DNA of 64,000 nucleotides from positions 744,001 through 808,000 of the forward strand of contig NZ_JABBJE010000001.1 of NCBI RefSeq assembly GCF_014218725.1. The letters run 5' to 3'. The notes beneath the pieces were generated by a model. It was given only the letters and a program-made list of their open reading frames with translations. It had not been told where the DNA came from and did not search any database. A program made the translations under genes and the position numbers. Origin of the DNA: Brevundimonas huaxiensis (GTDB taxonomy: Bacteria; Pseudomonadota; Alphaproteobacteria; Caulobacterales; Caulobacteraceae). Positions 45,959 to 55,645 of this stretch are shown in pieces. Position 1 is the first letter of the stretch; the number at the start of each line of letters is the position of its first letter.

Positions 45959-46593
45959 AACCTCAGCGCAATCCCTCCGAAGAACGTTTGCTGGCCTATG
46001 CGGCCGGCACGCTCAGCCCGCCCGAGGCTGTGGTGATGGCGGCCCATCTGGCGATGCGGCCGGCCAATGACGCCTGGGTGCGCGACCTGCAGTCGGTCGG
46101 CGGCGAGTTCTTAAACGAGACGCTCCCCTCCCCCTTGTCGAATGATGCGCTCGCCTTGGCGATGGCGCGGATCGAGACGGATGCCGGCAAGGCCAGACAC
46201 AGCGCGCCCCTGAACGACATGCCCGAGCTGCCCGAGCCGCTGCGACGCTATGCGCTGGGTCCATGGCGCTGGGTCGGGCCCGGCATGCGCGTGCGCGATG
46301 TCCATGCGCCGCGGGATGGGGATTGCCGTGTCATTCTTCTGAAGATCGAATCGGGTCGTGAGACGCCAAAACACACGCATGGCGGCGTCGAGCTGACCTG
46401 CGTCATCTCCGGCGCCTATGCGACCGAAACCGAGCGGTTCGATGTGGGGGACTTTGAAGAGGCGGATCCGGAGGTGCTGCATCAACCCCGTGTCGTGTCG
46501 GACGAGCCGTGTCTGTGCGTCGTCGCGCTTGACGGTCAGATTCAGCTGGATGGGTGGGTCGGCAAGCTGATCCAGCCCTTCGTTCGCCTGTGA
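45955..46593 (+). CDS. chrR: ChrR family anti-sigma factor with altered N-terminal zinc site
   Basis: 212 residues: an N-terminal anti-sigma domain (1-85) and a C-terminal cupin (100-200). In Rhodobacter ChrR the anti-sigma zinc is held by His6, His31, Cys35 and Cys38. Here the same positions are Asn6, His31, Arg35 and Asn38 (AAHLAMRPANDAW), so that zinc site is not formed in the known way. The cupin ligands are kept: His140, His142, Glu146 and His176 (KHTHGGVE, EVLHQP). The protein holds RpoE until singlet oxygen or peroxides act. The stop overlaps the next gene (GTGA). Confidence 0.9.
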   Translation: MKPQRNPSEERLLAYAAGTLSPPEAVVMAAHLAMRPANDAWVRDLQSVGGEFLNETLPSPLSNDALALAMARIETDAGKARHSAPLNDMPELPEPLRRYALGPWRWVGPGMRVRDVHAPRDGDCRVILLKIESGRETPKHTHGGVELTCVISGAYATETERFDVGDFEEADPEVLHQPRVVSDEPCLCVVALDGQIQLDGWVGKLIQPFVRL

Positions 46594-47396
46594 CGGCTCT
46601 TGCGACCATTTGGGGTGTCGCGGCCCTATTTCTCGTTGTTGTCATGTCTACGGCCTGGCTGGTTCAGAAACGAACCGGTCAGGGCGGTTGGGCGGACGCC
46701 TTCTGGTCGCTCGGACTGGGAGCAGCCGGCGTCGGCGTCGCGCTGTTTCCGATCGACGGCGCCACTCCGTCGTTGCGCCAGTATCTCGCAGCGCTGCTGA
46801 TTGGCCTTTGGGGCTTGCGGCTAGGATCTCACATCGCTGTTCGCGCCGCCCACGAGGAGCGCGAAGACGCTCGCTACGCGCGTCTGCGAGAGGACTGGGG
46901 CGCCGGTTTTCAGGTGAAGATGTTCGGCTTCCTCATGTTGCAAGCCGGAGCCGCAGCCTTCCTGGCGCTAAGCGTGATGGCGGCGGCGCGCAACCCAGCG
47001 CCGGGCCTGACGCTCCAGGATGTCTTAGCGACACTAATCTTTGTCGGAGCCCTGATTGGCGAAGCTGTTTCCGATCGCCAACTGGCGGCCTTTAAACGTA
47101 ATCCGGCCAACAGGGGCGGAGTCTGCGATATCGGTCTGTGGGCCTGGTCACGCCACCCAAACTACTTTTTCGAATGGGTGAGTTGGTGCGCCTGGCCTGT
47201 GTTCGCCATCAATCTGAGCGGTGAATGGCCTTGGGGTTGGCTGGCGCTGACAGGGCCAGCGTATATGTACTGGCTTTTGACCAAGGTGTCCGGCGTGCCC
47301 TTGCTGGAAGAGCATATGCGACAGTCGCGACCCAAGGCGTTCGAGGCCTATGCCGCCCGCACCAGCGCGTTCTTCCCTCGCCCGCCCCGGCGATGA
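46590..47396 (+). CDS. DUF1295 membrane protein (steroid 5-alpha-reductase-like)
   Basis: 268 residues from a GTG overlapping the chrR stop. About seven hydrophobic segments. The C-terminal family block has SDRQLAAFKRNPANRGGVCDIGLWAWSRHPNYFFEW (parts SDRQLAAFKRNP and GLWAWSRHPNYFFEW), then TKVSGVPLLEEHMRQSRP. The motif SRHPNYF-E is the cofactor-binding region of DUF1295/3-oxo-5-alpha-steroid-reductase relatives. Members occur in the RpoE-ChrR regulon and probably modify membrane lipids. The substrate is unknown. Confidence 0.9.
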   Translation: MTALATIWGVAALFLVVVMSTAWLVQKRTGQGGWADAFWSLGLGAAGVGVALFPIDGATPSLRQYLAALLIGLWGLRLGSHIAVRAAHEEREDARYARLREDWGAGFQVKMFGFLMLQAGAAAFLALSVMAAARNPAPGLTLQDVLATLIFVGALIGEAVSDRQLAAFKRNPANRGGVCDIGLWAWSRHPNYFFEWVSWCAWPVFAINLSGEWPWGWLALTGPAYMYWLLTKVSGVPLLEEHMRQSRPKAFEAYAARTSAFFPRPPRR

Positions 47397-47403
47397 GGCG
47401 ATA

Positions 47404-48366
47404 TTAGTCTTTCTGAGCTGACCCCAGATGCGTTTCGCCCCGCTCGCGGGCTATCTGCATCTGCCTGTGCCGCTCGGCATATCGCTGCCGCTGGACCGCG
47501 TCGCGGGCGTCGTGACAGCGCTCGCAGCACACGCCTTCGATATAGTGCGGCGAAGCCCGACCGGCCTCATCCACGGGCAGACGACATCCCCGGCACAAGG
47601 TGTGGGGACCTTGCCTCAGGCCGTGCCCGACCGAGACGCGTTCGTCAAAGACGAAACACTCTCCACGCCATAGGCTCTGATCCTCGCCTACAGTCTCAAG
47701 ATACCGAAGGATGCCGCCTTCCAGATGGTGGACGTTCTCCACGCCCTCGGCCTTCAGGAAGGCGGTCGATTTTTCGCAGCGAATGCCGCCGGTGCAGTAC
47801 ATGGCCACGCGCTTGGCGCCGGTCTGCTCAATCAGGGCGCGACCTTCGCTGCGAAACCAGTCTGGGAAATCGCGAAAGCTTCGAGTATTCGGCTGGACGG
47901 CCCGTTCGAACGCGCCGATCTCGCCCTCATAGTCGTTGCGCGTATCGATTACCAAGGTCTCGGGATCGGCGATCAGGGCGTTCCAGTCCGTGGGCGCAAC
48001 GTAGACGCCCGCCTGGTTCGCAGGGTCCAGATCCGGCTGTCCCATGGTGACGATCTCGCGTTTGACGCGCACCTTCATCCGGTGGAAAAGCAGGGCGTCG
48101 GTCCAGGCGTATTTGAGTTCGAGCGTCTCGAAGCCTCGCATGGCATGGATCGCGGACAGCACCGCTGCGATGGCCGCCTCTGATCCGGCGATGGTGCCGT
48201 TCAGACCTTCCGGCGCGACAAGCAGGGTCCCCCTCACCTGCCCAGCGTCGCAGACCGCCTGAAGCGTCTTGCGTACGGCGTCGGGGTCGGGGTCGGCAAC
48301 CGGCGCGAACCGGTAGAGCGCGGCGACAAGGACGGCTTGGCTGGACGAGGCCTGATGCTCGGTCAT
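47404..48366 (-). CDS. trhO: tRNA uridine(34) hydroxylase (rhodanese-related, TrhO/YceA)
   Basis: 320 residues. TrhO makes 5-hydroxyuridine at the wobble position of some tRNAs using oxygen. The N-terminal part has GTLLVAPEGLNGTIAGSEAAI and the rhodanese domain has VIDTRNDYEGEIGAFERAV and the active-site Cys loop in AMYCTGGIRCEKSTAFLKAEG. The tail with RVSVGHGLRQGPHTLCRGCRLPVDEAG holds a Cys pair of a putative metal site. Convergent with the DUF1295 gene, ending 8 bp from it, and upstream of tRNA-Arg. Confidence 0.93.
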   Translation of the reverse strand: MTEHQASSSQAVLVAALYRFAPVADPDPDAVRKTLQAVCDAGQVRGTLLVAPEGLNGTIAGSEAAIAAVLSAIHAMRGFETLELKYAWTDALLFHRMKVRVKREIVTMGQPDLDPANQAGVYVAPTDWNALIADPETLVIDTRNDYEGEIGAFERAVQPNTRSFRDFPDWFRSEGRALIEQTGAKRVAMYCTGGIRCEKSTAFLKAEGVENVHHLEGGILRYLETVGEDQSLWRGECFVFDERVSVGHGLRQGPHTLCRGCRLPVDEAGRASPHYIEGVCCERCHDARDAVQRQRYAERHRQMQIARERGETHLGSAQKD

Positions 48367-48393
48367 GGATCAGCCCCTCGAAGGCGCCGGAGA

Positions 48394-48470
48394 TGGCGCG
48401 CCCAGCAGGACTCGAACCTGCAACATCCCGCTTAGAAGGCGGGTGCTCTATCCGGTTGAGCTATGGGCGC
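48394..48470 (-). tRNA. tRNA-Arg (TCT)
   Basis: Full cloverleaf in 77 nt including encoded CCA. The acceptor stem pairs GCGCCCA with TGGGCGC. The anticodon stem CCCGC/GCGGG holds the loop CTTCTAA with anticodon TCT (reads AGA and AGG). The T-arm is GCAGG-TTCGAGT-CCTGC. Confidence 0.96.
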
Positions 48471-48489
48471 TCTGGCAAGACGTTAGACG

Positions 48490-48795
48490 TCAGTGCGTCC
48501 AGGACTGCTTGCGGTTGGTAGCGAAATTGTCGGCATAGGCCTTGATGATCACTGGCGGATCGTTCGGCTCGTGCAAGCGGAAGGCGATGCCATGACGTTC
48601 GGCGTATTCGATCGCTTCTTCCTTCGATTCGAAGCTCAGCCGAACCTGGCCGTTCATGTCGGTGGAGCTGGTCCAGCCCATTAGCGGATCGATGGTGCGC
48701 GCCGACGCGGGTTCGAATTCCAGCCGCCAGTCGCGGCTCTTGGCCTTGCCCGACTGCATCGCAGTTTTGGCCGGGCGGTAGATGCGAGCCAACAT
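48490..48795 (-). CDS. Complex I accessory subunit, NDUFS4-like (ETC complex I domain)
   Basis: 101 residues from ATG 48795. Homologue of the 18-kDa mitochondrial NDUFS4 accessory subunit of NADH:quinone oxidoreductase, present in many alphaproteobacteria: ARIYRPAKTAMQSGKAKSRDWRLEFEP (parts ARIYRPAKTAMQSG and DWRLEFEP), PLMGWTSSTDMNGQVRLSFE, SKEEAIEYAERHGIAF and NDPPVIIKAYADNFATNRK. The frame extends to 48852, but the shorter start matches homologues. It lies between two tRNA genes. Confidence 0.93.
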   Translation of the reverse strand: MLARIYRPAKTAMQSGKAKSRDWRLEFEPASARTIDPLMGWTSSTDMNGQVRLSFESKEEAIEYAERHGIAFRLHEPNDPPVIIKAYADNFATNRKQSWTH

Positions 48796-48872
48796 GGCGA
48801 AATCCTCAGTGACGGCGTGGTCTGTGACCCTGCCATAACGCGCGCCGGACATATGATCCAGCGGCCTTCCGT

Positions 48873-48949
<77 letters not shown>

Positions 48950-48994
48950 GACCGAACGGAGCGCTCTATTGGCACTTCGCGACGCGATCCGCAA

Positions 48995-49474
48995 TCAAGG
49001 CTTGAAATAAGGATGTAAAACTTTGTCGCCGGGCTTGGCGTTGATTTCGGCCGCCCGCCCTGCCCGCAGTTCCAGGACGCCGTTGGCGGCGCCATTGGAA
49101 GGTATCGGCGCCTCGGAGAACGGCGTGGCGTGCGAAGCGATGGAGACGATCCGGCCCTGCGGATCGATATACAGAATGTCCAGCGAACTCGGCGTGTTGC
49201 GCATCCAGAAGCTTTGCTCGCGCGGCGCTTCTCCCGGCCATTGGAACAGCATGCCGCGGTCGGCCTCCAGCGGTGGACGGAACATCAGCCCCCGTTGACG
49301 TTCGGGCTCTTCGTCCGCGATCTCGACCCAGAACTGATGCTCGCCCGACGTGGTCACGACGGCCAACTTTTGCAGCGGCTCGCCATTGGGACCGACCGGC
49401 GCCTTGGCCGCGCATCCGGCAAGCGCGAGCATAATAAGCCCGGCCATCGCAAAACGTCTCGTCGCCTTGATCAT
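48995..49474 (-). CDS. DUF192 lipoprotein
   Basis: 159 residues. Lipobox with Cys21 (LALAGC) after a hydrophobic N-terminus, so the protein is lipid-anchored outside the inner membrane. DUF192 blocks are [44 protein letters not shown] ([10 protein letters not shown] and QSFWMRNT), [15 protein letters not shown] and [19 protein letters not shown]. Function unknown. Confidence 0.9.
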   Translation of the reverse strand: MIKATRRFAMAGLIMLALAGCAAKAPVGPNGEPLQKLAVVTTSGEHQFWVEIADEEPERQRGLMFRPPLEADRGMLFQWPGEAPREQSFWMRNTPSSLDILYIDPQGRIVSIASHATPFSEAPIPSNGAANGVLELRAGRAAEINAKPGDKVLHPYFKP

Positions 49475-49495
49475 ACGCCTCTCCTGAGCGCTGGA

Positions 49496-50035
<540 letters not shown>

Positions 50036-50253
50036 TTAAAAACCCCCGCCCGCGCCTCCAGCGGACTCGTTTTATATTTAACACCGTTCCGCGAAATTTT
50101 GAAAAGCGGAAAATGCGCGTCTATGCAGAAGCTTGCGTGTGGGAGTGCAAACGCGCGTTACGGATGCCGGCGAATGAGCGCCTGTTTCGTCTGCAATTTT
50201 GTTTAGGCTGTTTGGCGGGAGCCTCAAAAGGCTCAACCATAGTCCTGCCCGCG

Positions 50254-50328
50254 TGGCAGTCCCTAGGGGAATCGAACCCCTCTTTTCAGGTTGAAAACCT
50301 GACGTCCTAACCGATAGACGAAGGGACC
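50254..50328 (-). tRNA. tRNA-Glu (TTC)
   Basis: 75 nt including CCA. The acceptor GGTCCCT/AGGGACT (one G-U pair), anticodon stem TCAGG/CCTGA with loop TTTTCAA (anticodon TTC), and the T-arm GGGG-TTCGATT-CCCC fit tRNA-Glu. Confidence 0.95.
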
Positions 50329-50406
50329 GCTGCGCGGGAGAGCCGGCGATATAGCCGCGCCCTCGGGGCGGTGCAAGCGTGGATTTTCAGTTTTTTGGAG
50401 AGGTCG

Positions 50407-52218
50407 TCAGATCATTCGAGGATCGGCGACATCCTCGATCTCGAACTGCACGCCCTTGCGGCCATTCCAGTCGTCAGCCTTCAGCCGGCCCACGACACTC
50501 AGCCCGCCCTGCCCCGACAGCAAGGCCTGGCCCGTCGGCAGATCGGCGCAGCGCCAGGCGATGGCCTTGACCGACGCGCCATCCGGGCCGACCAGCCGGC
50601 ACCGCACGTGACCGCCATTCATGGCGACGGGTTCGCGGGCTTGAACCCCGCTTAGGGCGAAGCTGGGTTCCGGGTTGGCAGGGCCGAATGGGGCCAGACG
50701 CTCGAACGATTCGAACAGATCGCGCGTCGCCGCCGCAGGGTCGATCAGGGCGTCGATCTCAAGCACGTCCTGTGCGACAGCTTCGACCCTTTCGGTGGCG
50801 AGTCTCTCGTTCAGGAAGACGGTCAGCTCGGACACGCGCGCACCGTCCATCGTCAGGCCTGCCGCCATGGCATGACCGCCGCCAGCGAGCAGGATCCCGC
50901 TCTCCCATGCCGCCTGGATCGCGCGTCCCAGGTTCATGCCTGGCTGTGACCGGCCCGAGCCCTTCCCGAGACCGGTGACGGGATCGACGCCAATGACGAT
51001 CACCGGCTTGCGCCAGCGCTCGCGCAAACGGCCGGCGACGATCCCGACGACGCCCGGATGCCAGTCCTCGCCCGCGACCACGACGACGGCGCTCTCGTCG
51101 GCATGGGCGCCGGTCGCCTCGACTCGACGAACGGCGGCGTCGGTGACGGCTCGCTCGACATCGCGCCGTGACACGTTCAGGGCATCGAGCTCGATCGCCA
51201 GGGCCTCGGCCTCGGCCGGATCATCCGTCGACAACAACCGCGCGCCGAGGTCGGAGCGACCGATGCGTCCTCCCGCATTGATGCGCGGTCCCAGGATGAA
51301 ACCGGCATGATTGCTCTTGGCCGGTCCCGGTTCGGCGCCGGCCGCCGCCAACAGCGCGCGCAGACCCGGATTGCGCCAGTCGCTCATGACCTTCAGACCA
51401 AGGCCGGTCAGCGCGCGATTGAAGCCGGTTAGCCCGGTCACGTCGCAGATGGCGCCTAGGGCCGCCAGATCCAGCCACTGACGAATGTCCGGCTCGATCC
51501 TCTCGGCGAACAGGCCCCGACGCCGCCCCTCCCGGTTCAGCGCCGCCAGAAGCACGAACACGACGCCCGCCGCCGCCAGATTTCCCTGACCCGAATTGCA
51601 GCCCGGCCGGTTCGGGTTGACGACCGCCAACGCCGTCGGCGGCTCGCTGCGCATCAGGTGGTGATCGATCACGACAACGTTCAGGGCGATGGCGGCCGCA
51701 TGGGCCAGGGCTTCGTTCGCCGCCGCCCCGCAATCCACCGTAATGACCAGGTCCGCGCCCGACGCCTTCAGCGTGTCGAAGGCCCTGGCGCTGGGGCCGT
51801 ACCCTTCAGTCATCCGGTCCGGAACATAGATCGGAAGCGGATGGCCCATCGCCCGAAACCAACGCACCAGCAGCGCCGCGCTGGAGGCCCCGTCCACGTC
51901 ATAGTCGGCGAACACATGAATGTTCGCCTTGGCCTGTAATGCGTTCAGGATCGCATCGGCGGCCGTATCCATGTCCATGAAGCTTGAAGGATCGGGAAAC
52001 AGGGCGCGCAGGGTCGGGGTGAGGAAATCTTGGCCCTGGTCTGCGCGAACACCCCGCGAGGCCAGCGCTCGGGCCAGCAGCTCTTCCAGATTCAGGGTCT
52101 GCATGTGCGCGCGCGTGGTTGCGGCATCGGCCGGACGTTGACGCCAGGCGCGCCCGGACAGGGATCGAGACACGCCGAGGAATGCGTTCAGTGTCTTTGC
52201 GCCGCCGTCGTCTGCCAT
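50407..52218 (-). CDS. recJ: Single-stranded-DNA-specific exonuclease RecJ
   Basis: 603 residues from ATG 52218 (GTG 52224 is an alternative). RecJ degrades single-stranded DNA 5' to 3' in recombination and mismatch repair. DHH-family motifs are DYDVDGASSAAL, ADLVITVDCGAA, VVVIDHHLMRSE and VNPNRPGC. The DHHA1 part has ILGPRINAGGRIGRSDLGARLL and the catalytic region GGGHAMAAGLTM. The C-terminal OB fold includes HVRCRLVGPDGASVKAIAWR. All metal-binding Asp/His positions are present. Confidence 0.95.
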   Translation of the reverse strand: MADDGGAKTLNAFLGVSRSLSGRAWRQRPADAATTRAHMQTLNLEELLARALASRGVRADQGQDFLTPTLRALFPDPSSFMDMDTAADAILNALQAKANIHVFADYDVDGASSAALLVRWFRAMGHPLPIYVPDRMTEGYGPSARAFDTLKASGADLVITVDCGAAANEALAHAAAIALNVVVIDHHLMRSEPPTALAVVNPNRPGCNSGQGNLAAAGVVFVLLAALNREGRRRGLFAERIEPDIRQWLDLAALGAICDVTGLTGFNRALTGLGLKVMSDWRNPGLRALLAAAGAEPGPAKSNHAGFILGPRINAGGRIGRSDLGARLLSTDDPAEAEALAIELDALNVSRRDVERAVTDAAVRRVEATGAHADESAVVVVAGEDWHPGVVGIVAGRLRERWRKPVIVIGVDPVTGLGKGSGRSQPGMNLGRAIQAAWESGILLAGGGHAMAAGLTMDGARVSELTVFLNERLATERVEAVAQDVLEIDALIDPAAATRDLFESFERLAPFGPANPEPSFALSGVQAREPVAMNGGHVRCRLVGPDGASVKAIAWRCADLPTGQALLSGQGGLSVVGRLKADDWNGRKGVQFEIEDVADPRMI

Positions 52219-52257
52219 CAGCACATTATCGCGGGATTCTGCCTCCCGCGCGACCGG

Positions 52258-52707
52258 TCATCGCGTCGGGCGACGGTCGAGCGGCGGTGGAGCCTTGGCC
52301 CTGTCACGCAGACTTTGGGCGAAGGCCTCGATATCCGCCTGGGTTCGGACGGCGTCGGGCGACACCGGAACGGCGTTCACGGCCGCGCGTGTTTCGGCGG
52401 CGAGCGCCTCGGCGTCGCCGAGCGTCCAGTCGATTCGTGCGATCTCGCTGGTCAGCGTCGCGCTGTCGCCTTGGAGACGCTGCACATTCGACGCGACCTG
52501 AGTGACCGGCGGCAGATCGGTCGGCGCTGCCGGAAAGTCCTCCCAGCGCGGATAGCGCCGATTGGCGTCGACCAGTTCCTGGATACGTGGCGCAAGCGGC
52601 GAGACAGCCTCCGTCTTGGAGGCGGATGCGCCGACACAGCCGCTCAATGGCGTCGCGATCGCGGCTGCGGCGATCAGGATCATCTTTTTCGAGTGCGACG
52701 CGTTCAT
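52258..52707 (-). CDS. Small lipoprotein of unknown function
   Basis: 149 residues. The signal peptide ends at the lipobox LSGC (Cys24), so the protein is expected to be lipid-anchored in the periplasm. The mature part is mostly helical: PRIQELVDANRRYPRWEDFP, followed by APTDLPPVTQVASNVQRLQ and two further amphipathic stretches. No known domain was recognised. Similar proteins with the P-RWEDFPAAP-like block occur near recJ or phaC in Caulobacterales, as far as I recall. Divergent from phaC. Confidence 0.7.
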   Translation of the reverse strand: MNASHSKKMILIAAAAIATPLSGCVGASASKTEAVSPLAPRIQELVDANRRYPRWEDFPAAPTDLPPVTQVASNVQRLQGDSATLTSEIARIDWTLGDAEALAAETRAAVNAVPVSPDAVRTQADIEAFAQSLRDRAKAPPPLDRRPTR

Positions 52708-52791
52708 TTCCTTGATGGTCTTATGCCATCATCGCGGTGCGCGGAAGGGCGGATGAACCGCCCTCTGGCGCAGGAAGCGCGAAGGACGATC

Positions 52792-54732
52792 ATGGCCAAG
52801 ACTCCCAGAACGCCGACAGACGCCCCCGACCGCCCCGCACGCAAGGCCGGACGTCCGACGTCCGCCAAGCCCCGCCCGCCTCGCCAGCCCAAATCGAAAA
52901 CTGCCGAAACGCGGGAAGCGGCCGCCGAAGCCCATTCCGAACCGACTCCTGAACCGACCGCAGCGACGCCCAACCAGGCCGAGTTGATCGAAACCCTGTC
53001 GATGAATCTGGCCAAGGCGGCCATGATGGCCCAAAGCGCGATCGCCGAGGCGGCGCTGACCCAGGCCGATCGGCCGGCCGCCCTTTCCGCCGATCCCTTC
53101 AACGTCGCGCCGGCCATGACGTCAGTCATGACCAGCCTAGCCGCCCAGCCCGACAAGATGATTCAGGCACAGGCTGACCTGTTTGGCCGCTATATGCAGC
53201 TCTGGTCATCGACGGCGCGTCAGGCGGCCGGCGAGGCGCCCGATCCCGCACCGGTCGACAAGCGGTTCAAGGACCCGGCCTGGTCCGAAAACCCGATGTT
53301 CGACATGATGCGGCGATCCTATCTGCTGACATCAGACTGGATGAACGGCCTGATCGCCGGGGTCGAGGACGTCGATCCGACGCTCAAACGTCGCGCCCAG
53401 TTCTTCACCCGCCTGCTGACCGACGCCTTTTCGCCGTCGAACTTCCTGGCCTCCAACCCCGTCGCGCTGAAAGCCTTGGCGGAGACCAGCGGCGAATCAC
53501 TGGTGAAGGGCATGCAGAACTTCGCCGCCGATCTGGAACGTGGCGGGGGATCGCTGCGCATCAGTCAGGCCGACTATGGCAAGTTCGTCGTTGGCGAGAA
53601 CGTCGCCACCGCGCCGGGCCAGGTCGTCAGGCGCGACGAGTTGTTCGAACTGATCCAGTACGCACCCTTAACTGAGAGCCAGCACGAAATCCCGCTGCTG
53701 ATCTTCCCGCCCTGGATCAACAAATTCTACATCATGGACCTGCAGCCGGCGAACTCGCTGATCCGCTGGCTGTCGGCTCAGGGCTTTACGGTCTTCGTCT
53801 GTTCCTGGGTCAATCCGGACAGGGACAAGGCTGGCTTCGGCTTCGACGACTATCTGGAAAAGGGCATCTATCGCGCGGTCGAGAAAACGCTGGAGCAGGC
53901 GGAAACCAAGCAACTGAACGCCGTGGGCTATTGCATCGGCGGCACCCTGCTTGGCGCTGGCCTGGCCCATATGGCGGCCAAGGGCGACAAGCGCATCGCC
54001 GCCGCTACCTTCTTCGCCGCTCAGCATGACTTCGCCGAGGCCGGCGACCTGCTGCTGTTCACCGACGAACACTGGATCGCCGAGATCGAGCGTCAGATGG
54101 ATGCGGCGGGCGGCGTCCTGCCGGGCGCAGCCATGGCCGAAACGTTCAACGCCCTGCGGTCCAACGACCTGATCTGGTCCTTCTTCATCAGCAACTATTT
54201 GCTGGGCAAGGATCCGCCCGCCTTCGACCTGCTGTTCTGGAACGCCGATCAGACCCGCATGCCCAAGACCCTGCATCTCGACTATCTGCGTCAGATGTAT
54301 GGAGCCAATGCCTTGGCCAAGGGGCAGTTCGAGATCGGCGGCCTGACGGCGGACCTGTCGAAGGTCGAGATCCCGCTCTATTTCCAGGCCAGCCGCGAGG
54401 ATCACATCGCGCCGATGAACTCCGTCTATCGGTCCGCCAAGCTGTTTGGCGGCAAGGATGTGACCTTCACCCTGGCCGGGTCAGGTCATATCGCCGGCGT
54501 CATCAACGCCCCGGCCGCAAAGAAGTATCAGCACTGGACCAACCCTGCCCTTCCCGCGACCTTGGCCGAATGGCAGGCGGAAGCCATCGAACATCCCGGC
54601 AGCTGGTGGGAGCATTGGTCGGCCTGGCTCGGCGCGCGATCCGGGAAGCAAATCCCCGCCCGCGACCCGGCCATGGGCCCGCTCAAGCCCATCGAGCCGG
54701 CGCCGGGCAGCTATGTGAAAGTGAAGTCTTGA
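52792..54732 (+). CDS. phaC: Class I poly(R)-hydroxyalkanoic acid synthase
   Basis: 646 residues from ATG 52792 (ATG 52753 is possible). Polymerises (R)-3-hydroxyacyl-CoA into PHA granules. An Ala/Pro-rich N-terminal tail of about 70 residues comes first, then the PhaC N-terminal domain with DPAWSENPMFDMMRRSYLLTSDWM (WSENPMFDMMRRSYLL), and the alpha/beta-hydrolase core. The lipase-like box is GYCIGG with the catalytic Cys. Later parts are HDFAEAGDLLLF, SREDHIAPMNSVY (catalytic Asp) and GSGHIAGVIN (catalytic His). The length fits class I enzymes. A small membrane-protein gene overlaps its stop. Confidence 0.94.
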   Translation: MAKTPRTPTDAPDRPARKAGRPTSAKPRPPRQPKSKTAETREAAAEAHSEPTPEPTAATPNQAELIETLSMNLAKAAMMAQSAIAEAALTQADRPAALSADPFNVAPAMTSVMTSLAAQPDKMIQAQADLFGRYMQLWSSTARQAAGEAPDPAPVDKRFKDPAWSENPMFDMMRRSYLLTSDWMNGLIAGVEDVDPTLKRRAQFFTRLLTDAFSPSNFLASNPVALKALAETSGESLVKGMQNFAADLERGGGSLRISQADYGKFVVGENVATAPGQVVRRDELFELIQYAPLTESQHEIPLLIFPPWINKFYIMDLQPANSLIRWLSAQGFTVFVCSWVNPDRDKAGFGFDDYLEKGIYRAVEKTLEQAETKQLNAVGYCIGGTLLGAGLAHMAAKGDKRIAAATFFAAQHDFAEAGDLLLFTDEHWIAEIERQMDAAGGVLPGAAMAETFNALRSNDLIWSFFISNYLLGKDPPAFDLLFWNADQTRMPKTLHLDYLRQMYGANALAKGQFEIGGLTADLSKVEIPLYFQASREDHIAPMNSVYRSAKLFGGKDVTFTLAGSGHIAGVINAPAAKKYQHWTNPALPATLAEWQAEAIEHPGSWWEHWSAWLGARSGKQIPARDPAMGPLKPIEPAPGSYVKVKS

Positions 54733-55106
54733 ACCGTCTCGAACCCAACGCCCTGCTCGCCGTCAGCACAGGCGTCGCCTTGATCCTGCTGATCATGACA
54801 GCCAGCCTGTTCGGAGAACCGGGCAACACGGTCAAATATGTGATCTCGGCCGTCATCTGCGCGGCCGCCTTCGTTCTGCTCAACGAACGAATGGCGCGCG
54901 CGATGAAACGTCCGGTCGCTCAGCCGCTGATCCACGTCAGCACGCCGGGCACGGCGGTCTGGGCCGGACTGTTTCCATTGATCGTCATCGCCATGGCCTG
55001 CGCGCCCGTTTTCTTCGCCGGTCACGACTATGGTCTGCTGGTGATCATCGCCTCGGTCATCTTCGGCCTGACCGTCGATTCAGCCGTGCGCGCCCTTCGC
55101 GCCTAG
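54729..55106 (+). CDS. Small three-helix membrane protein of unknown function
   Basis: 125 residues from a TTG that overlaps the phaC stop (TTGA). Three hydrophobic segments are visible at about 9-28, 36-54 and 80-118, with HDYGLLVIIASVIFGLTVDS near the end. I do not recognise a domain. The overlap implies co-translation with phaC. No start codon other than TTG fits without losing the first helix. Confidence 0.6.
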   Translation: MNRLEPNALLAVSTGVALILLIMTASLFGEPGNTVKYVISAVICAAAFVLLNERMARAMKRPVAQPLIHVSTPGTAVWAGLFPLIVIAMACAPVFFAGHDYGLLVIIASVIFGLTVDSAVRALRA

Positions 55107-55606
55107 GCCGAGACGAACTTCAGCGCCACGCCGTTGTTGCAGTAGCGTAGCCCCGTCGGACGCGGACCATCGTCGAACACATGCCCTTGGTGTCCCAGGC
55201 AGCGGGCGCAATGATATTCGGTGCGTGGAATGCCGATGGCCAGGTCACGCTTCTTGCCGACATTGGCGGCGATCACGTCATAGAAGCTGGGCCAGCCGGT
55301 GTGGGAATCGAACTTCCACTGCGATCGGAACAGCGGCAGATCGCAGCCCTTGCAGACGAAGGTCCCGCGAGCGTGCTGATCGTTCAGCGGGCTGGAATAG
55401 GGACGCTCCGTCCCCTCGTGCCGCATGACGCGCCAGGAGGCGTCGCCCAAGCGTCGTCGCCAATCCGCATCGGACACCCGACGATAGGGCGAGGCTGCAT
55501 ATTGCCCCTCCCCGGCTTCGGACGTCTCAGGCGAACAGGCGGACAGGGCGAGCGCGCCGGCGCTCATCAGAAGGCCCCGGCGATTCAGAATCAGGGACTG
55601 GGTCAT
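55103..55606 (-). CDS. msrB: Peptide-methionine (R)-S-oxide reductase with export signal
   Basis: 167 residues from ATG 55606. The leader NRRGLLMSAGALALSAC has a twin arginine and ends in a lipobox-like LSAC, so export and perhaps lipidation are likely. The MsrB domain has RRLGDASWRVMRHEGTERPY, the zinc cysteines in FVCKGCDLPLF and YHCARCLGHQGHVF, FDSHTGWPSFYD and the catalytic Cys in RYCNNGVALKF. It reduces methionine R-sulfoxide, here probably in the periplasm. The stop overlaps the end of the convergent membrane-protein gene by 4 bp. Confidence 0.93.
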   Translation of the reverse strand: MTQSLILNRRGLLMSAGALALSACSPETSEAGEGQYAASPYRRVSDADWRRRLGDASWRVMRHEGTERPYSSPLNDQHARGTFVCKGCDLPLFRSQWKFDSHTGWPSFYDVIAANVGKKRDLAIGIPRTEYHCARCLGHQGHVFDDGPRPTGLRYCNNGVALKFVSA

Positions 55607-55645
55607 GTCCCTGATACGACGCACGCCGCCGAATGGTTTCAGACC

